DNA of 64,000 nucleotides from Candidatus Thiodiazotropha sp. (ex Myrtea sp. 'scaly one' KF741663) (GCA_025655555.1 JAHXIQ010000008.1:86968-150967); one strand, 5' to 3'. Numbered from the stretch's first letter, positions 27,660-36,717 are shown. Notes: generated from the sequence alone by a model not told the origin. A program made the numbers and translations.

Positions 27660-27911
27660 TCAGTGCTCGCAGCTTTCTGTCTCTTTTTTTGAGGAGGGTA
27701 AAACAGAGAGTAGAAAAGTCGAGACTAGAATGACAGGGGCCAATAACATAAGAATCAGGCCAGCCAGTATGACGACATGCCTGACAACACCAAAATCAGG
27801 TACCACATAACTGGCGGCAAGGAACATAAGAATCCCTGACATGAAAAAAATTGCAGAGACCACAACGCCTTCCCGCATCTCCTTACACCCCAAAATCAGC
27901 CATTTTCTCAT
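27660..27911 (-). CDS. Small two-helix membrane protein, paralogue of the next gene
   Basis: An 83-residue protein from the ATG at 27911. The frame stays open to 28022, but that part would overlap the upstream terminator, so the shorter form is preferred. It has two transmembrane helices and a C-terminus of SCEH. The N-terminal ILGCKEMREG and overall layout match the neighbouring 76-residue protein (ILNCKRLRR, ending DCVH), so the two are a tandem duplication. The conserved Cys and the terminal Cys-x-His could bind metal or haem. No known family. Confidence 0.55.
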   Translation of the reverse strand: MRKWLILGCKEMREGVVVSAIFFMSGILMFLAASYVVPDFGVVRHVVILAGLILMLLAPVILVSTFLLSVLPSSKKETESCEH

Positions 27912-28014
27912 TGCCCTATTCCACCCTTGAACTGCACGCACCCCGCTAACACTAATACTAGGATAGACGCAGATCAGATCGACTTGAATGAGTGAGGGAA
28001 GGATAAGTACAAAA

Positions 28015-28048
28015 AAGCTCACCCAGTCGTTTTTGACCGGATGAGCTT
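28015..28048 (-). terminator. Rho-independent terminator
   Basis: AAGCTCA and TGAGCTT arms with additional pairing inside (CC/GG, GTC/GAC), followed on the minus strand by TTTTTTG. It is 11 bp beyond the stop of the 28059-28289 gene. Confidence 0.8.
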
Positions 28049-28058
28049 CTTGCTCTTA

Positions 28059-28289
28059 TCAGTGAACGCAGTCTTTCAGACTAAGGCCCGGTATGAGAGA
28101 GATTGCGACGGTCAGTAAAATGATGACCGGACTCGCCAAGACCATGCCTAAAGCAACCGGCTGTATGAATAGCAGATTGATGGATGATGAAAGCTGGTGT
28201 GCGATGACTTCAAGGAACATACCGACGATCAAGAATACACCGGCCAGCATGACGACTCGACGTAACCGTTTACAATTCAGGATTGCCAT
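28059..28289 (-). CDS. Small two-helix membrane protein ending in DCVH
   Basis: A 76-residue protein with a GAGGTGC ribosome site and ATG at 28289. It has two hydrophobic helices (about 11-33 and 40-66) joined by a short loop, and the C-terminus LSLKDCVH. It is paralogous to the 83-residue product next door. It has its own terminator and a palindromic operator candidate 64 bp upstream, so it is a genuine single-gene unit. The function is unknown. Confidence 0.65.
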   Translation of the reverse strand: MAILNCKRLRRVVMLAGVFLIVGMFLEVIAHQLSSSINLLFIQPVALGMVLASPVIILLTVAISLIPGLSLKDCVH

Positions 28290-28352
28290 AATGCACCTCG
28301 CTACTACTTAAGGTATTGCTAATATACTGACCTACTATCTGTCTGATTTCAG

Positions 28353-28364
28353 TGACAATTGTCA
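28353..28364. promoter_or_regulatory. Candidate CRP/FNR-family operator
   Basis: TGACAATTGTCA is a perfect 12-bp palindrome with TGAC-N4-GTCA geometry. It shares the ATTGTCA half with the site at 25365-25380, about 3 kb away. Confidence 0.45.
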
Positions 28365-28477
28365 ATAAACACAGATAGAGACCTTTTTACCTATACCCAG
28401 TTCTTACTAAATATATCGACTATATTAGCATTTACTTTAATTTTGATATTCCTTTTCCCAGTTAGTTCCTCTGAAAT

Positions 28478-28493
28478 TGTGAGCCAGATCACG
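28478..28493. promoter_or_regulatory. CRP-like site
   Basis: TGTGA-GCCAGA-TCACG fits the CRP/Vfr consensus TGTGA-N6-TCACA with one mismatch. It is 189 bp upstream of the 28289 start, farther than usual, so its target is unclear. Confidence 0.35.
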
Positions 28494-28646
28494 CGAGTTA
28501 AGAATAGAGATCCAATATTTAGGCTTTCTATTTGTTTTCATTGGATATTTCTATGCGCCAGATGAGCCTATTATTGCCTCGAAGTCCAGACTCTATGCAC
28601 CAAAGATTTGATTGATAACGGCCTTCATCGGTGTTGATTGAATCAC

Positions 28647-29075
28647 CTATTTCACAGTGATGGTAATGGCTTCAGACATCAATGGCGGTGAAAATGGCAC
28701 ATGATTCATATCACCCAGTATCAACTGCAAACTGTGTTTACCTGGCGTAAGGGTTAAATCCACCTCAGTCTGCCCCCCACCAAAATGACGGTGGTTATCA
28801 TCTGATGGCAAAGGTTTGTCCATCATGGGCATTTCAGCAACATCGATCAGAAGATGATGATGACCCGTTTTTGGTTTGTCGATACCCGCAGGTGCTACCC
28901 CCATACCGCGTAAGCCAAACTGAACTCTGACAGGATTACTCACAACATCACCATCTTTTGGCGAAATGATGTATAGGACAGTACCGTCAGTTACCGGTGT
29001 TACCGCAATTGCAGTAAAAACAGTGGCGAAAGCAAGAAACAAAACGCTGATTGATTTTGAATATGAATGCTTCAT
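28647..29075 (-). CDS. Periplasmic DUF4399-type protein
   Basis: A 142-residue protein starting at the ATG at 29075 with a GGAGG site. Signal peptide to about residue 25, then a single beta-sandwich-like domain with ISPKDGDVVSNPVRVQFGLRGM and HHHLLIDV, the hallmark strings of DUF4399. His-rich patches (GHHHLLID, NHRHFGGG) might bind metal. The function is unknown; it follows the Hdr-like gene in the opposite-end position and may be transcribed separately. Confidence 0.75.
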   Translation of the reverse strand: MKHSYSKSISVLFLAFATVFTAIAVTPVTDGTVLYIISPKDGDVVSNPVRVQFGLRGMGVAPAGIDKPKTGHHHLLIDVAEMPMMDKPLPSDDNHRHFGGGQTEVDLTLTPGKHSLQLILGDMNHVPFSPPLMSEAITITVK

Positions 29076-29148
29076 AACAACCTCCAAACGGCATCATGAT
29101 AAATTGAGCCGTCCACTTCCACGGGAACCCTGTCGACAACTCAACGGG

Positions 29149-30420
29149 TTAATTTGGTGTCTTGCCTGATACGAGATGCTCCGCGAGTAATTCCGTAAGA
29201 CTGATGACTTCGGTATCCATCTCATGATGTTCCAATCCCTCTTCGAGAATGATTCTGCAGTTGGCACAAGCAGTTACCATGGTGTTGACGCCCAGCTCCT
29301 CCAATTGATGTTTCTTACGATCAAAGGACTTGAGCCTTAATTCCTCAGCACGCTCATTGGCGCTGACACCGCCACCGCCGCCACAGCACCAGTTCATCAC
29401 GCCGTGATCCGTCATCTCTGTGAAATGATCGGCCACACTGTGAAGCAGATTTCGTGGGGGATCGACCACGCCACCTCGCCTGACGATCTGACAGGGATCA
29501 TGCAGCGTCATGGGTGTATCGTCCTTACCTTCCAGTTTGATCCGGCCTTCCGCCTTGAGCTTGTCCAGGAGTTCAAGGATATGAACCACCTCAAAATCAT
29601 AGGGACGTCCAATCAGATTGGGGCCCTCCCAGCGAATTGCCGTATAGGCATGGCCACACTCCGGACTTACCACATACTTGATGCCCAGACCTTCAGCCGC
29701 TTTCACTACGCGCCCGACCAACTCGGCAGCGGCTTCTTTATTACCGATCTGAATACCGCTGTTAGTTGCCTCAAATGCCTGGCTGCTGATGGTCCATGAG
29801 ACCCCGGCAGCATCAAAAATTTTGGCAATACTCTCAATATACTCTGGGAAATTGACAATCTCCATGGATGAAAAGAGTGTCATATACTCAGCATTCTGCC
29901 GGTCAATCGGGATCTTCAGTCCCGTATCCTTCTCCACATGTGCCAGTGCTGCCTGTACAGTTTTAAAGGTCACACCCATTGGGCTGCCGATGGTTAGCGC
30001 ACGCTTGGTTGCCTCCTTCATACCGTCCGGTGCATAACCCGCCACGGAAAAGCCTTCGCGAATCTTGCGGATCATGTATGTAATGTCATTACCGACCGGG
30101 CAGACCATGGAACAACGGCCGCAGAGCGTGCAGCTGTCGTAGACTAACTGCTCCCAATCCGCAAAGTCCGATTCTGTGAGTGGTTTGATAAGACCCAGAG
30201 ACTTACCCAGTTTTCCCCAAAAGGTATTCTCTGCCTGCCACAGCTTTTTCAACGGTTCGACTTTGTGAATCGGCGTATAGCGTGGATCGTTGGTTTCCGT
30301 ATAGAACAGACAAGCCTCCGCGCAGATACCACAATGCACACAACTGGTCAGATAGGATGAAATTCTGGCATCGATCTGATCCCGCAGAACGGCAACTCCC
30401 TGCTCGAACTGTTCACTCAT
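29149..30420 (-). CDS. HdrD/DsrK-like (Fe-S)-binding oxidoreductase with CCG domain
   Basis: A 423-residue cytosolic protein. Two [4Fe-4S] ferredoxin motifs are present: CVHCGICAEAC (near residue 28) and CTLCGRCSMVC (near 98). A C-terminal cysteine-rich (CCG) region contains WCCGGGGG and ACANCR, the type that binds the noncubane cluster in heterodisulfide reductase HdrB/HdrD and DsrK. Its start (ATG at 30420 after AAGGAG) follows the NarI-like gene by 12 bp. Together they look like a DsrMK-type module that exchanges electrons between quinones and a cytosolic thiol/disulfide partner. The link to formate is by operon context only. Confidence 0.82.
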   Translation of the reverse strand: MSEQFEQGVAVLRDQIDARISSYLTSCVHCGICAEACLFYTETNDPRYTPIHKVEPLKKLWQAENTFWGKLGKSLGLIKPLTESDFADWEQLVYDSCTLCGRCSMVCPVGNDITYMIRKIREGFSVAGYAPDGMKEATKRALTIGSPMGVTFKTVQAALAHVEKDTGLKIPIDRQNAEYMTLFSSMEIVNFPEYIESIAKIFDAAGVSWTISSQAFEATNSGIQIGNKEAAAELVGRVVKAAEGLGIKYVVSPECGHAYTAIRWEGPNLIGRPYDFEVVHILELLDKLKAEGRIKLEGKDDTPMTLHDPCQIVRRGGVVDPPRNLLHSVADHFTEMTDHGVMNWCCGGGGGVSANERAEELRLKSFDRKKHQLEELGVNTMVTACANCRIILEEGLEHHEMDTEVISLTELLAEHLVSGKTPN

Positions 30421-30432
30421 CACCGCTTCTCC

Positions 30433-31074
30433 TTAGGCATTGACACCTTTTCTGCCCATGGTTGCTCCTGTGTAGCCACGACTCATAACGAAGGTAAAGG
30501 CGTGCATCAGTTTGCTGAAGGGGAAGTAGATCAAAAACACCTCCGCCAGAAAAAGATGGATCAATCGAAGTGCTTCGTGGGATTGCGCCAGCGCCAGGCA
30601 ACCCGTCAACATGACCAGGAATACGAGTATGCTGCCAATATGATCATCCATATCTGACAATAAGCGAGTGACCGGATTTAGTACCCGATGCAACCAGAGC
30701 AGAATCAGCCCGGCAAAGGCAAACTCTGCTGCAACAATAAAGACCCAGTGGGGTACTGCCGGCCAACTCAGACCGGTAATTCTCTCGGCAATAAAATCGA
30801 TATGAGGTTGAGCGAAAAACAGAAGGATCAACAATCCGACATGAAACATGTAGCCGGCGATCAATTGAAGTCTGCTACGTGTGGTTACGGTACGTTCGGG
30901 TACAAACCGACTGAAGATTGTGCGCATGGCACCTCTACCGGCGCTACCTCGGGCAATTGACAAGTCAGGCCTAACCCCTGCCCTGACAATCGACACGATA
31001 CGCCAGACGACGCCAATAACGAAAGCAGTGAGTGAAAAATACCAGAGAGGGCCATCGATGAATTCGCCGATCAC
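30433..31074 (-). CDS. NarI/DsrM-like cytochrome b membrane subunit
   Basis: A 213-residue protein with five or so transmembrane helices and His residues suited to haem b (GYMFHVGLLIL, LIHLFLAE, KLMHAFTF). It starts with a GTG at 31074 that overlaps the FdhC stop (GTGA), so the two are translationally coupled. It is shorter than typical NarI or DsrM. It probably anchors the downstream HdrD-like protein and oxidises or reduces quinone. Confidence 0.75.
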   Translation of the reverse strand: MIGEFIDGPLWYFSLTAFVIGVVWRIVSIVRAGVRPDLSIARGSAGRGAMRTIFSRFVPERTVTTRSRLQLIAGYMFHVGLLILLFFAQPHIDFIAERITGLSWPAVPHWVFIVAAEFAFAGLILLWLHRVLNPVTRLLSDMDDHIGSILVFLVMLTGCLALAQSHEALRLIHLFLAEVFLIYFPFSKLMHAFTFVMSRGYTGATMGRKGVNA

Positions 31075-32165
31075 TTCCCTGCTCCCTGTATAGTGGCGCC
31101 CGGTGGTGCAGTAGATGTTTTTTCACCTTTTAAACTTGCCACGGCTTCATTTGATATGGCTTCACCCTGATCTATCGCCTTAGTGGCCCAGAGATCATGG
31201 TGCTCTTTGGCCCAATTGAGATCGCAATAGCCCGTCTTCATACCTTCGATCGCGCCCTCCATACCCACTGTACCAATATAGATATGGCCGATGATGACTG
31301 CGGTCATCAACAGCGCGCCGATGGCATGCCCGACATGCGCCAACGCCATGAACTCACGCCCCAGCCCTAACACAGGAAAGACCAGGACCAGCCCGGAAAT
31401 ACCAATCAGAGAACCGACAAAGACCAATAACCAGAACATGGTCTTCTCACCCATGTTGAAGAAGTTAGAGGGGACATGTTTTTCTCCGATGATGCCGCCA
31501 CCACGGAGCAGCCAGGTCAAATCGCCTTTCTGATAGATATTACGTCGTACAAATTGAAAAAAGACCATCACCAGCGCCAAGAGAAAGAGCGGCCCCATCA
31601 GATTGTGCCCCTCTTTACACGCTGAGGCGATGATAGAGAAACCCTCCTTGCCAAACAGAGGAATTAACAAGGGACGACCAAACAGCAATATCAAACCGGT
31701 GATTGCAAGAAAGAGAAAAACAGAAGCCATAAACCAATGAACCATCCGCTCATAGGTAGTGTATCGTGGCAGTTTTTGATCCGATGCGCCGCCCTCTATG
31801 GGTACACGACCGCGAACCATATAGAAAATCAACAGTAGAACGATGATGGCACCGATGACATAACCACCAATGGGTATCAACTCACCCATTCTGAACTGAC
31901 GCCAGCGATCGCCGGTAGCATTAATCAGTACCCCCGTCTCTACACCACCGACCTGAGTCTTACCACTGGCTGGCGCTTCACGCTGACGTACATCACGCCA
32001 TAATTCAGCTGCAGGATTAAACACTTTTGCACTCGGCAACTCCCTGGCAGACTTTTCCTCTGCATCGACCAATGGACTGAATAACAACAAGCACACAGCC
32101 AACAGACATAGTCCAAAAAAACTCAGTCGTTGAGATGCGGTCTTATCTGTTGCCGGCATGCTCAT
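31071..32165 (-). CDS. fdhC: Formate dehydrogenase gamma subunit (cytochrome b556)
   Basis: A 364-residue protein. It has an N-terminal hydrophobic signal or anchor (about 15-36) and about 90 extra periplasmic residues before the FdnI-like core of four helices (from YERMVHWFMASVFLFLAITG). Haem ligands are in HWFMAS, CKEGHNLMG and HVGHAIGALL. The ATG at 32165 is preferred over the upstream GTG at 32174. It transfers electrons from the periplasmic FdhAB to the quinone pool. The extended N-terminus is typical of the FDH3-type subunit. Confidence 0.88.
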   Translation of the reverse strand: MSMPATDKTASQRLSFFGLCLLAVCLLLFSPLVDAEEKSARELPSAKVFNPAAELWRDVRQREAPASGKTQVGGVETGVLINATGDRWRQFRMGELIPIGGYVIGAIIVLLLIFYMVRGRVPIEGGASDQKLPRYTTYERMVHWFMASVFLFLAITGLILLFGRPLLIPLFGKEGFSIIASACKEGHNLMGPLFLLALVMVFFQFVRRNIYQKGDLTWLLRGGGIIGEKHVPSNFFNMGEKTMFWLLVFVGSLIGISGLVLVFPVLGLGREFMALAHVGHAIGALLMTAVIIGHIYIGTVGMEGAIEGMKTGYCDLNWAKEHHDLWATKAIDQGEAISNEAVASLKGEKTSTAPPGATIQGAGK

Positions 32166-32258
32166 CGGATTCACTCCCCGCTCCCGTTCATCCTTTTGAT
32201 AACTCCTGGTGTCTGTTACTAAGCCTGTTCCGGCTTCTCAGCCGGATTACAGTTCCAT

Positions 32259-32888
32259 TCACTCCTGTGAGCTGCTCTTGCCACCGGTACTTCTAGGTGC
32301 ACGGAATGAAGCATCCCGATAAGAGACACCACGTGCCAGCACAGCGGCGCCGCGGTTGATGATGCGTTTTCTGTAGACATCGGAAATCACATTTGCGTCA
32401 CCTGCCAACAGTGCCTTGGTAGAGCACATCTCGGCACAGAGCGGCAGCTTGCCTTCAGCCAATCGATTCGATCCATATTTACGATGTTCGTCTGCACTAT
32501 GATCCGCTTCAGGTCCACCGGCGCAGAAAGTACACTTGTCCATCTTGCCGCGGGTGGCGAAGGCGCCATCTTCCGGAAACTGCGGCGCACCGAAGGGACA
32601 GGCATAGAAACAGTAACCGCAACCGATACAGATATCCTTATCATGCAGTACGACACCATCCTGTGTGGTATAAAAACAATCCACCGGACAAACCGTCGCG
32701 CAGGGTGCATCCGAGCAGTGCATACAGGCTACAGAGAGTGAACGCTCACCGGGTTCGCCATCTTTGATGGTCACCACCCTTCGGCGGTTAACACCCCAGG
32801 GGACTTCGTTCTCGTTTTTGCAGGCTGTCACACAGGCATTGCACTCAATACAACGTTCGGGATCACAATAGAATTTCATACGTGCCAT
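32259..32888 (-). CDS. fdhB: Formate dehydrogenase beta subunit (four [4Fe-4S] ferredoxin)
   Basis: A 209-residue ferredoxin-like subunit with four cysteine motifs: CIECNACVTACKNEN, CMHCSDAPCATVCPVDC, CIGCGYCFYACPFGAP, and the fourth around CTFC...CAEMCSTKAL. It receives electrons from FdhA and relays them to FdhC. It lacks the C-terminal transmembrane helix of E. coli FdnH, as in FDH3 enzymes. Good ribosome site (GAGGAAA) and ATG at 32888. Confidence 0.92.
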   Translation of the reverse strand: MARMKFYCDPERCIECNACVTACKNENEVPWGVNRRRVVTIKDGEPGERSLSVACMHCSDAPCATVCPVDCFYTTQDGVVLHDKDICIGCGYCFYACPFGAPQFPEDGAFATRGKMDKCTFCAGGPEADHSADEHRKYGSNRLAEGKLPLCAEMCSTKALLAGDANVISDVYRKRIINRGAAVLARGVSYRDASFRAPRSTGGKSSSQE

Positions 32889-32903
32889 GATGATTTCCTC
32901 TGA

Positions 32904-35801
32904 TTAAGCCTTGCTGATCCGGCACAAGCTACACTTGGTTTCCTGCATCTGTGTCACCGAGTCATAACCGTAGGTCATGGCGGTATTGCAGGCCTCACCC
33001 AGGACATATGGGTCGGCGCCTTCCGGGTATTTGCTGCGCAGGTCCCGGCCTTCGAAATGGCCGCCGAAATGGAACGGCATGAATGCCACACCCGCCGCCA
33101 CTCGTCTGGTGACCTGTGCCTTTATCTTGAGCCGGGCACCTTCTGCACCTTCCAGCCAGACATCATCCCCATCCCTGACACCGGCATTGTTGGCATCACG
33201 GGGATTCATCTCAACGAACATATGCTGCTGCAGTTCCGCAAGCCACGCATTGGATCGTGTCTCTTCACCACCACCCTCATACTCGACCAGTCGTCCCGAG
33301 GTGAGAATAATGGGGTAGTCCTGCGAGTAATCCTTCGCCTGTATCGAGCCGTAACGTACCGGCAGACGATAGTGGGACTTACGATCTTCATAGGTAGGAT
33401 ACTTCTCCACCAGATCCCGGCGACTGGTATAGAGCGGTTCACGGTGAATGGGCACTGGATCGGGGAAGGTCCAGACAACTGCTCTCGCCTTGGCATTACC
33501 AAAAGGTGCACAACCGTGCTTGATGGCGACACGCTGGATACCGCCGGAGCGGTCGGTCTTCCAGTTCTTGCCCTCTGCCAGCTTCTTCTCTTCAGCCGTC
33601 AGGTCATCCCACCAGCCAAGTTTCTTCAATAACTCATGGGTAAATTCCGGATGTCCATTCTTGATTTCATTACCCACCGGATAAGAGCCTTCTGCCAGTA
33701 GATTCACGCCATTGCGTTCCACACCGAAACGGGCTCGGAAGTTCAGGCCGCCTTTGGCGACAGGCTTGCTGGTATCGTAAAGATTTGGCGTACCCGGATG
33801 TCCCATCTCCGCCGTGCCCCAGCAAGGCCAAGGTAGTCCGTAAAACTCACCGTCACATGGCCCACCCTCTGCCAACAGACTGGTGTAATCGAATGAACCC
33901 CAGTTTTTCTGCTGCTTCTTCATACGATCGGGGCTCTGACCGGTATAACCGATAGTCCACATGCCCTTGTTGTATTCAAGGGTGATGTCTTCGATCCGTG
34001 GCTCATCATTCTCGACCTTGATATGCTTGAACAGCTCATCGGCGAAGCCCAGCTTTTTCGCAAGCCGGTACAGAATGGTCTGATCAGGCAGAGACTCGAA
34101 CATCGGCTCAATTACCTTGTCACGCCATTGCAACGAGCGGTTGGATGCGGTCACCGAGCCATAGGTCTCGAACTGCGTACAGGCAGGCAGGAGATAGACA
34201 CCGTCGGTTCTATCATGCATAACGGCGGAGACAGTTGGATAGGGGTCGATGATGATCATCGTATCCAACTTCTCCATGGCCAGTTTCATCTCCTTGCCGC
34301 GGGTCTGACTGTTGGGGGCATGACCCATGAGCACCATGGCGCGGATATTGTCTTTCTGAGCAATGTTGCCCTTCTCTTCCAACACGCCATCGATCCAGCG
34401 GGAGACAGGAATACCCTTGGTGTTCATGATCGGCACGTCCTTGCCCTTGGACTGCTCGTAGCTGCCCTGGTCGAAACGAGCGGCCAGCCACTCATAGTCA
34501 ACATCCCAGACTTTCGACCAGTGTTTCCATGCACCTGCGGACAAACCGTAATAGCCAGGCAACGTATGTGAGAGCACACCAAAATCGGTAGCACCCTGAA
34601 CATTGTCATGGCCACGGAAGATATTGGTGCCGCCACCTGCGGTGCCCATGTTGCCCAGTGCCAGTTGGAAGACACAGTAGGCGCGGGTGTTATTGTTGCC
34701 GATGGTGTGCTGTGTACCACCCATGCACCAAATGAATGTGCCGGGTCGGTTGTCCGCCATCGTCTTGGCGGCGGCGTAAACTTGATTTTCAGGTACGCCG
34801 GATACCTTTTCCACTTCATCAGGTGTCCACTTGGCAATCTCCTTCTTCACATCCTCGATGCCGTAGACGCGCTGACGGATGAACTCCTTGTCTTCCCATC
34901 CGTTGCGGAAAATGTGCCAGAGCATGCCCCAGACCACGGGTATATCTGTACCCGGCCGCAGACGCAGGAACTGATTGGCATGAGCGGCAGTGCGGGTAAA
35001 GCGGGGATCAATGACGATCAACTGTGCATTGTTCTCTTCTTTCGCCTTGAAGACATGTTGCAGAGAGACCGGATGCGCTTCCGCAGGATTGCCGCCGACG
35101 ATCATGATCGCCTTCGAGTTATGGATGTCGTTATAGGAGTTGGTCATGGCGCCGTAGCCCCAGGTGTTGGCCACACCGGCTACGGTGGTTGAGTGACAGA
35201 TACGCGCTTGGTGATCCACATTGTTGGAGCCCCAGAAGGCTGCAAACTTACGGAACAGATAGGCCTGTTCATTGTTGTGCTTGGCGGAGCCCAGCCAGTA
35301 GACCGAATCGGGGCCCGACTGCTCACGAATCTGCAGCATCTGATCACCGATCTCGTTGATCGCCTGCTCCCAGGAGATCCGTTTCCACTTGCCGCCAACC
35401 AGCTTGGTGGGATACTTCAGTCGTCGTTCACCATGCCCATGCTCCCTCACAGAAGCGCCCTTGGCGCAGTGTGCACCATGGCTGAACGGGTGATCGAAAG
35501 CCGGCTCCTGGCCGGTCCAGACACCGTTCTGCACTTCGGCAATGATGCCGCAACCCACTGAACAATGGGTGCAGATGGTGCGGATTTTACTCACGGTTCC
35601 CGCGCCCATCTCTTCTGCACGAGCCCGTTTGACCATGGCCGGTGTAAAGCCGGATGCCAACACGGCACCTCCCGCCATCAGACCGGAGTTACGCAGAAAA
35701 GCGCGGCGGGTCATGGCCTGACCGCCACCGTCTGCCTTAAATGATATTTCGGACTCAGCTCTATGGTCGATCGCGAGATCGGAAGTCTTACGCAGTTTCA
35801 T
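32904..35801 (-). CDS. fdhA: Formate dehydrogenase catalytic subunit (Mo/W-bisMGD, Tat-exported)
   Basis: A 965-residue DMSO-reductase-superfamily enzyme. It has a Tat signal (TRRAFLRNSG), an N-terminal [4Fe-4S] motif CTHCSVGCG plus HCAKG, and molybdopterin-binding sequence. The metal ligand sits in ARICHSTTVAG as Cys202, encoded by TGT at 35198-35196; many homologues use selenocysteine here, but no in-frame TGA is involved. The start is the ATG at 35801, since the longer GTG start (35810) leaves less room for the ribosome site. It oxidises formate to CO2 in the periplasm. The nearby tungstate transporter raises the question whether the metal is W. Confidence 0.95.
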   Translation of the reverse strand: MKLRKTSDLAIDHRAESEISFKADGGGQAMTRRAFLRNSGLMAGGAVLASGFTPAMVKRARAEEMGAGTVSKIRTICTHCSVGCGIIAEVQNGVWTGQEPAFDHPFSHGAHCAKGASVREHGHGERRLKYPTKLVGGKWKRISWEQAINEIGDQMLQIREQSGPDSVYWLGSAKHNNEQAYLFRKFAAFWGSNNVDHQARICHSTTVAGVANTWGYGAMTNSYNDIHNSKAIMIVGGNPAEAHPVSLQHVFKAKEENNAQLIVIDPRFTRTAAHANQFLRLRPGTDIPVVWGMLWHIFRNGWEDKEFIRQRVYGIEDVKKEIAKWTPDEVEKVSGVPENQVYAAAKTMADNRPGTFIWCMGGTQHTIGNNNTRAYCVFQLALGNMGTAGGGTNIFRGHDNVQGATDFGVLSHTLPGYYGLSAGAWKHWSKVWDVDYEWLAARFDQGSYEQSKGKDVPIMNTKGIPVSRWIDGVLEEKGNIAQKDNIRAMVLMGHAPNSQTRGKEMKLAMEKLDTMIIIDPYPTVSAVMHDRTDGVYLLPACTQFETYGSVTASNRSLQWRDKVIEPMFESLPDQTILYRLAKKLGFADELFKHIKVENDEPRIEDITLEYNKGMWTIGYTGQSPDRMKKQQKNWGSFDYTSLLAEGGPCDGEFYGLPWPCWGTAEMGHPGTPNLYDTSKPVAKGGLNFRARFGVERNGVNLLAEGSYPVGNEIKNGHPEFTHELLKKLGWWDDLTAEEKKLAEGKNWKTDRSGGIQRVAIKHGCAPFGNAKARAVVWTFPDPVPIHREPLYTSRRDLVEKYPTYEDRKSHYRLPVRYGSIQAKDYSQDYPIILTSGRLVEYEGGGEETRSNAWLAELQQHMFVEMNPRDANNAGVRDGDDVWLEGAEGARLKIKAQVTRRVAAGVAFMPFHFGGHFEGRDLRSKYPEGADPYVLGEACNTAMTYGYDSVTQMQETKCSLCRISKA

Positions 35802-35819
35802 TCGAATCACCCTGTGTCA

Positions 35820-36032
35820 TCAGCTGATCATCGTCTCGTAATAAGCGGCGATATGCGGGGTCAGGCGATAGCCCTTCTGGCTCATCGTCTCTGCTGGCGC
35901 TTCATCTTCGGCCGATGTGGCGGCCAGACCGGGAAGCGTCACTGCGACCGCAACACCAGCACCAACAGTTGCCGTATCCCGTAGAAAACGCCTGCGTTTG
36001 TGGTCAAGGGAATACTTGTTCGCTTTTTTCAT
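35820..36032 (-). CDS. Small Tat-signal protein of the formate dehydrogenase region
   Basis: A 70-residue protein with a twin-arginine-type signal (KRRRFLRDTATVGAG) and a short mature tail. It matches the small formate dehydrogenase region Tat target family found upstream of FDH3 genes. It probably escorts or co-exports with FdhA. It is separated from fdhA by 18 bp. Confidence 0.85.
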   Translation of the reverse strand: MKKANKYSLDHKRRRFLRDTATVGAGVAVAVTLPGLAATSAEDEAPAETMSQKGYRLTPHIAAYYETMIS

Positions 36033-36066
36033 GGAAATCCTCTCGGTCTGTCATTAAATATCTGCC

Positions 36067-36717
36067 CTATACCGGCATGCTCAGATAGCGTTTCTCCAGC
36101 GAGACGAAGGCGGCACCGAAACGCCCTACTGCCCGATAGAAGACTGCCGATCCGGCCTCGCTGAGATCGGTGAAGAAACGCTCCAGCCAATCAGCGAGGT
36201 GTCTGTCGAAGAAATCCGATTGCACCTGAACCGAACTCTCCTCATCAATCAAAATCGCCATCACTTCACACAGGGCTGCCACATGGTCCTCCGGTTCTGC
36301 GACGCCTTCCTGCCGCTGAAAACCCAGTCCGGCCAAGTCGTCTCGCAAGCGTCCAAGTGGCCGCTCCATGAGAAAGCCGGTGAGATACCAGGAGCCGTAC
36401 GGCACCAGCTCTCCTCGCCCGATACCGATGAACAGTGCATGAAACTCGTCATCCACCGCTTTCGGGTCAGAGGTGGAAGCTGACAGTCCCAGCATCGACA
36501 TGGCTATCGCCATCTCATCCTGCATCGGTTCCACCTTGGCGAATCCGGCCACCTGCTCCATCACCTGGCTATCGGGTGGCGATCTCAGCAATCTTGCCAA
36601 CAGGCTGTAGGCGCCGCTGCGGTAGATCTGCTCATCGCGCCTCATACCTGCTGCCCTGTGTGACGCCGTGATGGCCTCTTGGTCGTCTGCCTGGGCAGCC
36701 TGGCTTGGGTTCGTCAT
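36067..36717 (-). CDS. TorD/DmsD-family molybdoenzyme maturation chaperone
   Basis: A 216-residue all-helical protein; the start is the ATG at 36717 after GAGGAG, and the open frame upstream lacks a ribosome site. Family landmarks are YSLLARLLRSPPD, EFHALFIGIGRGELVPYGSWYLTGFL and ALCEVMAIL. It should bind the Tat signal of FdhA and check cofactor loading before export. It lies in the operon between the Fe-S protein and the Tat proteins. Confidence 0.88.
   Translation of the reverse strand: MTNPSQAAQADDQEAITASHRAAGMRRDEQIYRSGAYSLLARLLRSPPDSQVMEQVAGFAKVEPMQDEMAIAMSMLGLSASTSDPKAVDDEFHALFIGIGRGELVPYGSWYLTGFLMERPLGRLRDDLAGLGFQRQEGVAEPEDHVAALCEVMAILIDEESSVQVQSDFFDRHLADWLERFFTDLSEAGSAVFYRAVGRFGAAFVSLEKRYLSMPV

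Larger units (their letters stand above)
28290..28646. promoter_or_regulatory. Promoter region of the small membrane protein gene
   Basis: About 357 bp, AT-rich, with the TGACAATTGTCA palindrome (28353-28364) and a CRP-like site (28478-28493). A 68-codon plus-strand frame here has no coding character and is not called. Confidence 0.5.

Noticed and set aside
28359..28565. Plus-strand 68-codon frame in the promoter region
   Set aside because: No ribosome site, hydrophobic random-looking product, and it overlaps operator candidates.
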